Shown in pieces: positions 7,422 to 13,333 of a stretch of DNA of 13,333 nucleotides. The translations under genes and the position numbers were made by a program. Origin of the DNA: Acidobacteriaceae bacterium UBA1795 (GTDB lineage Bacteria > Acidobacteriota > Terriglobia > Terriglobales > Acidobacteriaceae). Where the stretch lies: the NCBI GenBank assembly GCA_002314435.1, contig DCFV01000209.1, positions 4,961 through 18,293 of the forward strand. Direction: 5' to 3'. How positions within the stretch are numbered: the stretch's first letter is position 1; every line of letters starts with the position of its first letter. The notes beneath the pieces were generated by a model. That model was not told where the DNA came from. It searched no databases and saw nothing but the letters and a program-made list of their open reading frames with translations.

Positions 7422-8075
7422 ATGCGTAGCTCCAGTGTTCCTATCAACGAGCTTGCCGAAGCCTGTTCCCGCTCCGCGGATGCCGCCGAGTGGGAAGAGT
7501 TTCTGGAGCGCTGCGCCCCCGTGGCAGCGCTGGTGGCAAGCCGGGTAGCTCGCCTGTGGACCGGAGCTGCGCCCCCCGCCGTAGTGGATGATCTCGTGCA
7601 GGATGCCTTCCTGAAGCTTTGCGAGCAGGAACGGCGAATTCTGCGCGAGTTCCAGCCCCACAATGAGGACTCCTTTCTCGGGCTCTTGCGGGTAGTCACG
7701 GCATCTGTAGCCAACGATTACTTCCGCCGCATGTACTCCGAAAAGCGAGGCGGCAAAGTCGTAACTCTGGCTCTTGACTCCGAAGTTCCCGCCTCGGCCG
7801 GGCGCGTACAAAGCGCCCAACGCATGGTGCTGTTTTCGGAGTTCGACCGCATCCTTCGTTCGGCCACCGGCGCCACAGCCGAGCGAGATCGGACCGTTTT
7901 CTGGCTTTACTACTTGCAGGGTTTGACCGCCGAAGAGATTGCCGCCCTGCCGGGGTTGGAGCTGACAGCCAAGGGCGTGGAAAGCGCTCTGCGAAGGATG
8001 GCTGCCTGGCTACGCAACGAGATTGCGCCACGGACACCGGCCGAACGCCACGAACCGGCCGGCGAGACGAGTTAA
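7422..8075 (+). CDS. ECF-type sigma-70 family RNA polymerase sigma factor
   Basis: A 217-residue group 4 (ECF-like) sigma factor that would direct RNA polymerase to a specific regulon. The region 2 domain covers about residues 35-108, with the core-binding helix DDLVQDAFLKL (56-66) and the DNA-melting/-10 reading segment FLGLLRVVTASVANDYFRR (85-103). The region 4 helix-turn-helix covers about 152-202: DRTVFWLYYLQGLTAEEIA, then KGVESALRRM for -35 recognition. Sigma region 3 is absent, as expected for ECF factors. A Pro/Glu-rich tail follows. No Shine-Dalgarno is visible before the ATG; palindromic repeats end 7 bases upstream of it. The next gene, 53 bases downstream on the same strand, begins with an anti-sigma-type zinc finger, so the two probably form a sigma/anti-sigma pair. 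The regulon is unknown. Confidence 0.92.
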   Translation: MRSSSVPINELAEACSRSADAAEWEEFLERCAPVAALVASRVARLWTGAAPPAVVDDLVQDAFLKLCEQERRILREFQPHNEDSFLGLLRVVTASVANDYFRRMYSEKRGGKVVTLALDSEVPASAGRVQSAQRMVLFSEFDRILRSATGATAERDRTVFWLYYLQGLTAEEIAALPGLELTAKGVESALRRMAAWLRNEIAPRTPAERHEPAGETS

Positions 8076-8128
8076 AAGGGAATGAGGGAAGGAATAGGGA
8101 TCTCTTTTCCGGTTAGCTATGCAGAGCA

Positions 8129-10083
8129 ATGAAGGATGAAGTAAACGCGAACACCCCGCCCATGCCGTCTCCGGATCCTTCCGGAGACCCGCTGGCGCGC
8201 GCGCTCGAGGCGATGGCTGCTCAGGCACCGTTCCGCGCCGCAGGCGAATGTGCAGCAGAGCCTCCGTTGCCGGAGGCTGGGCCGTGTCCGGAGATTGGCG
8301 CATGGCTGCGGCTGGCCCGCGAAGAAGCCTCGCCCGAAGAACAAAGCGCCCTGCTTACTCACGCAGCACTGTGCACTGCCTGCCTGAGCCGGATGCGTGA
8401 GTGCCGGGCTATCATCTCCGGCGACTATTCTGCCGAGCAGATTCGCGAATTCAAACATCTGTCCGCGGCAACACCCGCATGGCGTCACCGCTTTGCACGG
8501 AAGCTGGCGAGGACGCCGCGCCGTTCGGTGCGTCTGCAATGGCTGCTCTGCTCCGGCGGCGCAGTTGTGGCCGCGCTGCTGGTACTGGCGGCGGTGCTGG
8601 GTTGGCGGCATGCCAATTCGCCCGAGCACTTGCTGGCCGCGGCCTATACCGAGGCACGCCCCTTCGATCTGCGCATCCCCGGCGGAGGCTTTGCTCCAGT
8701 GAAGACACCCAACCACGTGCGCAGTGAGGGGACCGACACGGAGTCCGCCCAGTTGCTCACCGCTCGCGCACGCATCGAACGCGAGCTGAAACAGACACCG
8801 ACCAACATCTACTGGCTCCAGATGGAAGCCCGCGCCCAGTTGCTCGAACAGCGCTTCGACGTGGCCATCGACACCCTGGACCGGCTACTGGCTTCAGGGC
8901 CGGTAACGGCCAGTTTGCTGGCTGACGACGGCATGGCCTACTTTTTGCGCGGAGCGGCAACAGGCAACGAAAACGACCGCGCCACGGCGCTCGACACCCT
9001 GCACCGCGCCGATGTGCTTGCCCCAAGCGACCCGGTAGTCTTGTTCAATGAGGCCGTTGTCATGGAGGATCGCGGCCAGGTAGTCAGCGCTGTCGACACC
9101 TGGAACCGCTTCCTGCGCTACGAGCGCGATTCCGCGTGGCAGGCGGAGGGTCGCCGCCGCTTAAGTGCGCTCCAAGAGAGGCTGAACCGGCTGAAGTCCC
9201 ACCGAGGCCGCATGGAACAGCACCTGGCCACGCCGGAGGCCATGCGCGCGCAGGCCGGCTACACCGCCACCCTGGCCTCGATCGACGAGGCGTTGTCGAG
9301 CATCTTTCTGCTGCCGCTGCTCGGCAACCTGCCATGGCCTGCAGTAGTTGCGTCAGATGGCCCCATCGGCGTGCACTTTGCTCTGGCAGAAACACCATCC
9401 TTGCTGCTCGAACACATGCCAGGAGCGTTGACGCAACATGCTGCGGGAAGAACGCTTCTGGCCATTGGCGTATCCACGGGTGCGGGCAGCGAAGAGCAGT
9501 TGCCGGGAGCTTTGGAAGAGGCTCCGCTGGTAGCCCGCACTTCTCCGCATGCCATGCCTTCTGCTTGCCGGGCAGGCCACGGTGCCGCGGGTGGCAGCAC
9601 GCCCTTCCTCTGCCGGCATCATCCATTTCGCCGTCCATGCCACACAGGTGGACGGAGAAACCCGCCTGCTGGAAACAGAGACCGCAAGCCCCATCTCGAC
9701 CACGACCTGCTTCTCCACCACCAGCCGAGCGCCGCACGGCTGGTGGTCTTCTCCGCCTGCTCCATGGGCAGGCAAGAACCCGGCTGTAATTACGGAATGG
9801 GCGACATCGTCGAAACGCTTGCTTCCCTCGGGGCTCCGCAAGTGGTGGCCACCCGCTAGCAGATCGACTCCGCCTCTGCGGTGCCCATGATGACTGTCTT
9901 TTATTGCGGCCTTGCCAGCGGGGAGAGCGTTCCCCTGGCCCTGAGCGCGGCCCTGCAATCCCTGCTGCGCGATCTGCTATACCAGCACCCTTACACTACT
10001 GGGCCGCCTACTATGCCTCCGGCACAGGGCCGGCCGATGTGGGCAGGGTCTTCCATCGCACAAATCCGTGGTGCTGTCGCTGA
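8129..10083 (+). pseudogene. Zinc-finger anti-sigma-like / TPR-like / CHAT protease gene, decayed in the CHAT half
   Basis: An open frame of 576 codons runs from 8129 to the amber codon at 9857-9859, but homology continues to a TGA at 10081-10083. Intact parts: an anti-sigma zinc-finger motif H78-x3-C82-x2-C85, a membrane helix (about 138-158), and a TPR-like helical region (about 205-350) ending in DTWNRFLRYERDSAWQAEGRRRL. CHAT domains are caspase-like cysteine proteases with a catalytic His and Cys. The Cys motif survives in frame as VVFSACS. The His motif GIIHFAVHA exists only in the +1-shifted frame, between an inserted base near 9557-9558 and a compensating loss within about 9680-9690. 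After PQVVATR a TGG (Trp) has become TAG. The frame then reads QIDSASAVPMMTVFYCGLA, and a last shift near 9992-9997 is needed to continue YYWAAYYASGTGPADV. Only about 100 residues separate the TPR-like part from the CHAT domain, fewer than I remember for full-length relatives. Probably a pseudogene or a truncated anti-sigma factor. Confidence 0.8.
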
Positions 10084-10233
10084 ATTCCCGCTCGAAGTGG
10101 ATTCCGACGGGCCCAGGCGGTCGCGGCCAAAGTCGCAATAAGCAGCATCGAATGCACGGACGTACATGTGCCCGACGTTGGCATTGTTGGCACACGGCGG
10201 TGCCGGCTCGCATCTCCCGATCGAGGAAGCCGC

Positions 10234-10239
10234 TAGAAT
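10234..10239 (+). promoter_or_regulatory. Possible -10 element giving a leaderless DinB transcript
   Basis: TAGAAT sits with 7 bases between its last base and the A of the ATG at 10247. This spacing puts the transcription start at or next to the start codon, a leaderless arrangement. There is no Shine-Dalgarno and no clear -35. The call rests on consensus and spacing only. Confidence 0.3.
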
Positions 10240-10246
10240 ACTCCGC

Positions 10247-10767
10247 ATGACGAACACGGATGCGCAGATCGCTGGCAACTTCCTCGAACATTCGCGCAAG
10301 AAGCTTCTGGGCGAGTATTGGCCGCGGCTGAAAAGCCCGTGGAACCGCTCTCTGTCGAACAGGTGTGGTGGCGGCCCAACCCGGCCTGCAACAGCATCGG
10401 CAACCTGATTCTGCACTTGGAAGGTAATGTGGGGCAGTGGCTGGTGACTTCGTTCAACGGTCTGCGCGACGAACGCAACCGGCCAGTGGAATTCAAAGAG
10501 CGGCGGCTGTTGCTGGTGCGAGACCTGCTGGGCAGGCTGGAAACGACAATGGAGCAGGCAGGAGAGACACTGGCGCATCTCAAACCCGATCATCTGACCC
10601 GCGTCTATGAGATCCAGGGATATACGGTCACCGGACTCGACGCGATCTACCAGGCGGTGGATCATTTCGCGATGCACTACGGCCAGATTGTGTATATCGT
10701 GAAAGCGCTCACCGCTGCTGATCTCGGCTTTTACCGCGAGCTGACCCAGACGGGCCGCGCCTCGTAG
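10247..10767 (+). pseudogene. DinB superfamily (DUF1572-like) protein, one frameshift
   Basis: The reconstructed protein has 173 residues and a DinB-like four-helix fold, which typically binds a metal through three histidines. The triad is visible: H57 in LILHLEGN, then H140 and H144 in VDHFAMHYGQI. Characteristic text includes FLEHSRKKLLGEYWPRL, LSVEQVWWRPNPACNSIGNL and GNVGQWL. Members include bacillithiol/mycothiol-dependent enzymes, but no specific reaction can be assigned. The first 29 codons (from ATG 10247) are in one frame and the rest in another. Restoring one A to the run at 10331-10334 (CTGAAAAGCCC) joins them as WPRLKKPVEPLS. Without that base, only a 149-codon protein from a TTG at 10318 could be made, lacking the first helix. 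The cause may be a real deletion or a homopolymer error. The gene converges with the lipoprotein gene downstream. Confidence 0.82.
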
Positions 10768-10808
10768 CAAACGCACCAGAGCCGCTTATATCCGGTCAGG
10801 CCTCTGCG

Positions 10809-11702
10809 TCAATCCAGGTGCTGGACCTGCGTTCCGTCGGCCAGCTTGATCTGGAACTGGCCGTCCGTGAGCGGCGGATCGGGGTTTTGCACCACTCGCT
10901 CCACGGTGAGCACCACCTGGAGCCCCTCGAGGGGTCGCTTGATGGTGACCACGGACGGATACTTCGCACCGCCAAAGTCCTGATAACGCGTGTAGGACAC
11001 CTGGGTTTCCAGGTTGCCTTTGCTGTCGTAAAGATCTTGCTGGTAGGGCAGCAGGTCGTCGCGATGGAAAGTGACGACGCGCACGGGAATATCGTTACGG
11101 CTGCCCGGATTGTGGCGGGTAATACTCAGCACGTACTCGGGAACGATGTAGAGGTGCTTCTTCTGCGCGTCTTCAATTGTCTCGGTGTCGGCAGTAACCG
11201 AGTAGAAGTCGTCCGGCTCGAGGCCGCGCACCATCATCGCGTCAAAGAAGAAGCCGGGGCGCAGGTTCTCCAGCTGATTGGCCGACTTCTTCTCAAGCTG
11301 GTTGGATCCCTCGATGGCCTTGCTCTTGGATGGGATTGAAAGCGTGAAGCGCTCGCCGTCGCTGGCCAGCTCGAACACGCGCACACCAAAATACTGGGCC
11401 ACCACGCGCAACATCTGCGGCTTGCGCAGCAGGATGAATCCGCGACAGGAGGGGAAATCTTTTTCCACGCCTTCTTTGGTCTTGAGCTCGGTGGCCTTCA
11501 TCTCCACGGTTGCCGTCAGGGCGTTCATGCCGGCCCAGCGCTTGTTGAGTTGCTCCACCAGCGCATCGGCACCCACGGTGTACGTTACCAGGGGCTGACG
11601 GGGCACAGGGAGCTTGCGCGTGGTGGGAAACAGCGAGCAGCCGGACAGCAGCACGACGGGCAAGGCCAGCGCGGCGGCTGCGCAGCGCGAGAAACCCGTC
11701 AT
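10809..11702 (-). CDS. Lipoprotein, possible LolA/LolB-like (DUF4292-like) fold
   Basis: A 297-residue exported lipoprotein. The N terminus is a lipoprotein signal peptide: Arg at 6, a hydrophobic Ala/Leu/Val core, and lipobox LSGC with Cys22 as the predicted lipidated residue. The mature part starts with a short Pro-rich linker and is then mostly beta strands with alternating hydrophobicity: LVEQLNKRWAGMNALTATVE, SCRGFILLRKPQMLRVV, GVRVFELASDGERFTLSIP and VTFHRDDLLPYQQDLYDSKG. This layout resembles LolA/LolB-type and DUF4292 outer-membrane lipoproteins, but I cannot assign a specific substrate. The start overlaps the mltG stop as ATGA and has AAGG upstream, so it is co-translated with mltG. 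A role in envelope assembly beside peptidoglycan processing is an inference. Confidence 0.75.
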   Translation of the reverse strand: MTGFSRCAAAALALPVVLLSGCSLFPTTRKLPVPRQPLVTYTVGADALVEQLNKRWAGMNALTATVEMKATELKTKEGVEKDFPSCRGFILLRKPQMLRVVAQYFGVRVFELASDGERFTLSIPSKSKAIEGSNQLEKKSANQLENLRPGFFFDAMMVRGLEPDDFYSVTADTETIEDAQKKHLYIVPEYVLSITRHNPGSRNDIPVRVVTFHRDDLLPYQQDLYDSKGNLETQVSYTRYQDFGGAKYPSVVTIKRPLEGLQVVLTVERVVQNPDPPLTDGQFQIKLADGTQVQHLD

Positions 11703-12739
11703 TGCACACCCGCCTTCTTGACTGCCTGCCGGTAGCCGGCAACGTTTCGGTTGTGCTCTTCGAGCGTCTCAGCAAACAGAGAGTGCCCCTGTGGGTTCTG
11801 ACCCGCGGCCACAAAATAGAGATAGCCGGTCTGCGCCGGGTCCATGGCCGCGCGCAGCGAGTGGATGCCGGGGTTGGCTACAGGGCCGGGCGGCAGTCCA
11901 GTGTGAAGGTAGGTGTTGTAAGGAGTGTCGCGCTTCAGGTCGCTCTGGTAGATCGTGCCGCGCCAGAGCCGCTCCATCTCGAGACCGTAGATCACGGAGG
12001 GGTCGGTCATCAGCGGCATCTTCTTCGCGAGGCGGTTTTCAAACACGCTGGCCACTAGCGGACGCTCTGCATCCACCGCGGTCTCCCGCTCCACCAGAGA
12101 AGCCAACGTCACCACTGCGTGCACATTCTCCTTCAGGCCGATCTGCCCGGCAGCCTGCCGGAAGCGGCGGACCATGGCTGCTGCAATCTGCGCGGATGTG
12201 TCCTTGCGCGGAAAGTGATACGTATCCGGAAACAGATAACCCTCCAGGGTTTTCGCCGCCGGATCGAAGTCGGCGACCAGGCTTGTATCCCGCGTCGCCT
12301 CGCTGAGAAACTCCTGCCGCGTTCCAAATCCCGCCTGCTCCAGGCGCGCAGCAATATCGAACATATTCGCGCCCTCGGGCACGACCACCGTCCTGGTGTA
12401 AACATCTCCCCGCTGAATGTGCGAGTAGACCTCGAGTACCGTTACCGGATGATCGAAGCGATACTCGCCGGCGCGCAGCGTTCCGTGCTTCCAGGTCCGC
12501 ACCAGGTCAAACGCAAACCGGGTGCGCACCACGCCTGCTGCTTCCAGCAGTCGCCCGATGCGTGCAGCCGATGCCCCCGCAGGTACATCAACAAAGGTCT
12601 CAGTTTCAGGGCCAAAAGGGGTGTATACCAGCCACATCGCACCACCGGCTACTGCCAGAAATACGAGAAACAGGACCAGCAGGGTTCCCGCGGCGCCTGA
12701 GCCTTTCTTCTTTCTTCTGGTCGGTCTCCGGCGTGCCAT
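11699..12739 (-). CDS. mltG: Endolytic murein transglycosylase MltG (YceG-like)
   Basis: A 346-residue inner-membrane lytic transglycosylase that cleaves nascent peptidoglycan strands and is proposed to terminate glycan polymerisation. Residues 1-12 are Arg/Lys-rich and cytoplasmic; 19-39 form a membrane helix; the periplasmic part follows. A LysM-like subdomain is at about 117-160 (VVVPEGANMFDIAARLEQAG). Catalytic-domain signatures are LEGYLFPDTY (165-174), TLASLVERET with the presumed catalytic Glu217, TDPSVIYGL (245-253) and PYNTYLHTGLPPGPVANPG (273-291). The chosen ATG (12739-12737) keeps the normal length; a TTG at 12766, in frame, could add 9 residues. It overlaps the lipoprotein gene downstream (ATGA) and is divergent from ruvX. 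The two genes are often close neighbours in bacteria. Confidence 0.95.
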   Translation of the reverse strand: MARRRPTRRKKKGSGAAGTLLVLFLVFLAVAGGAMWLVYTPFGPETETFVDVPAGASAARIGRLLEAAGVVRTRFAFDLVRTWKHGTLRAGEYRFDHPVTVLEVYSHIQRGDVYTRTVVVPEGANMFDIAARLEQAGFGTRQEFLSEATRDTSLVADFDPAAKTLEGYLFPDTYHFPRKDTSAQIAAAMVRRFRQAAGQIGLKENVHAVVTLASLVERETAVDAERPLVASVFENRLAKKMPLMTDPSVIYGLEMERLWRGTIYQSDLKRDTPYNTYLHTGLPPGPVANPGIHSLRAAMDPAQTGYLYFVAAGQNPQGHSLFAETLEEHNRNVAGYRQAVKKAGVQ

Positions 12740-12935
12740 TCGTCCTGCAAAATCCTTCCGGCGCAAAAAGCCGGCGCCGATCCCAAGATCCGCGCCCCGC
12801 TGCGCATGAGCTTCTATGATTTGACGCGACTTACGTCCGTCTGGATTCTTACTTAAATCATTGTATCGGGTGTTCTTTCACAGCGAGCTTCGCCTGTCCC
12901 GGCGCAGGGGCAGTAAGCTGGAGTCGAAGAGCTCC

Positions 12936-13333
12936 ATGACCGAACCGCAAAGCCCAGCCCGCTATCTGGCCCTCGACGTGGGATCGAAGCGTATCGGTGT
13001 AGCCGTCTCTGATGAGCTGGGCCTGACGGCACAGCCTGTGCTGACGTTGGAGCGCCGTCGCAGCACTCGCGAGGACTTGCGCTCACTGGGGAGGCTCGCG
13101 CGGCGCTTTGGCGTTGCCGGGATTGTGGTTGGCAATCCGCTGCATCTGTCTGGCGATGCCAGCCCGCGCTCGGCGCGCACCCAGGCTTTCGCAGCCGAGC
13201 TGGGCGAGTTGACAGGGCTGCCTATTCATCTTTGGGACGAGCGGCTCACCACGCGCGAGGCCCACCAGATGCTCTACGAAGCCGGCCATGCGCGCCAGGA
13301 GCACCGTGCCGTAGTGGACCAGGTCGCCGCCAC
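12936..13333 (+). CDS. ruvX: RuvX/YqgF putative Holliday-junction resolvase or pre-16S rRNA nuclease, 3' truncated
   Basis: An RNase H-fold nuclease of the YqgF/RuvX family, implicated in pre-16S rRNA 5' processing and proposed as a Holliday-junction resolvase. The window holds 132 complete codons. Motifs: YLALDVGSKRIGVAVSDELG (catalytic D14), GIVVGNPLHLSGDASPRS, HLWDERLTTREA (D101-E-R) and VVDQVAA (D128), which marks the end of the domain. Typical members have about 135-150 residues, so only a short tail lies beyond the window. The ATG gives a normal N terminus, with a weak GGAG about 12 bases upstream. It is divergent from mltG across about 200 bases that hold an AT-rich patch near 12848-12870 but no promoter I would assign with confidence. 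Confidence 0.95.
   Translation, partial: MTEPQSPARYLALDVGSKRIGVAVSDELGLTAQPVLTLERRRSTREDLRSLGRLARRFGVAGIVVGNPLHLSGDASPRSARTQAFAAELGELTGLPIHLWDERLTTREAHQMLYEAGHARQEHRAVVDQVAA

Noticed and set aside
9136..9789. A 217-codon + frame overlapping the CHAT gene
   Set aside because: Its Arg/Pro-rich translation has no homology; the CHAT text is carried by the other two frames.
9881..10141. A separate 86-codon gene starting at 9881
   Set aside because: It is the same-frame continuation of the CHAT protein after the amber codon, not an independent gene.
10768..10808. Bidirectional terminator between the convergent DinB and lipoprotein genes
   Set aside because: No stable stem followed by a T run is present on either strand.
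12757..12778. CCGGCGC direct repeat and short hairpin upstream of mltG
   Set aside because: The stem is only 5 bp, and the repeat fits the local GC-rich composition; too weak to call a terminator or regulatory element.

Overview
The window is GC-rich, densely coded bacterial DNA. The gene families, the long-form ArgG, the MoxR/DUF58/DUF4129/DUF4350 set and an ECF sigma gene next to a CHAT-domain gene suggest an Acidobacteriota genome of the Terriglobia/Acidobacteriaceae type. That assignment rests on remembered family distributions, not on a search.

Layout. (1) Positions 1-417, + strand: the last 138 codons of argininosuccinate synthase (argG). It converges on the next operon, and the two stop codons share a CTAG. 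(2) Positions 7215 down to 414, - strand: a tightly coupled six-gene operon. Its order is polytopic membrane protein A, paralogous membrane protein B (broken by one frameshift), DUF4129 protein, DUF4350 protein, MoxR AAA+ ATPase, DUF58 protein. All five junctions overlap, four of them as ATGA and one by 8 bases. The last four genes form the recurrent but functionally unassigned MoxR/DUF58 cassette; the two membrane proteins look like an added tandem duplication. (3) Positions 7422-10083, + strand: an ECF-type sigma factor, then a gene encoding an anti-sigma-like zinc finger, one membrane helix, a helical repeat region and a CHAT (caspase-like) protease domain. The CHAT half is decayed: two compensating frameshifts remove the catalytic-His motif, an amber codon replaces a Trp, and a further frameshift precedes the ancestral stop at 10083. 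(4) Positions 10247-10767, + strand: a DinB/DUF1572-type protein with one frameshift in an A run. (5) Positions 12739 down to 10809, - strand: mltG (lytic transglycosylase) overlapping a lipoprotein gene with a possible LolA-like fold. (6) Positions 12936 to the end, + strand: ruvX/yqgF, cut by the window edge and divergent from mltG.

How the genes may work together. The operon plausibly builds a membrane-associated MoxR chaperone complex. In it the ATPase would act on the DUF58 vWA-like protein, with DUF4129 and DUF4350 proteins as membrane-anchored partners. The sigma/zinc-finger/CHAT pair looks like an ECF switch whose membrane-bound regulator carried a caspase-like protease. In this sequence the sigma factor and zinc finger are intact and the protease is not. 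Five indels (one in membrane protein B, three in the CHAT gene, one in the DinB gene) plus one nonsense codon fall in 5983-10334, while the other genes are clean. The cause is either genuine gene decay or local base-calling errors. No RNA genes, CRISPR arrays, insertion sequences or convincing intrinsic terminators were seen. No gap without a gene exceeds 300 bases.
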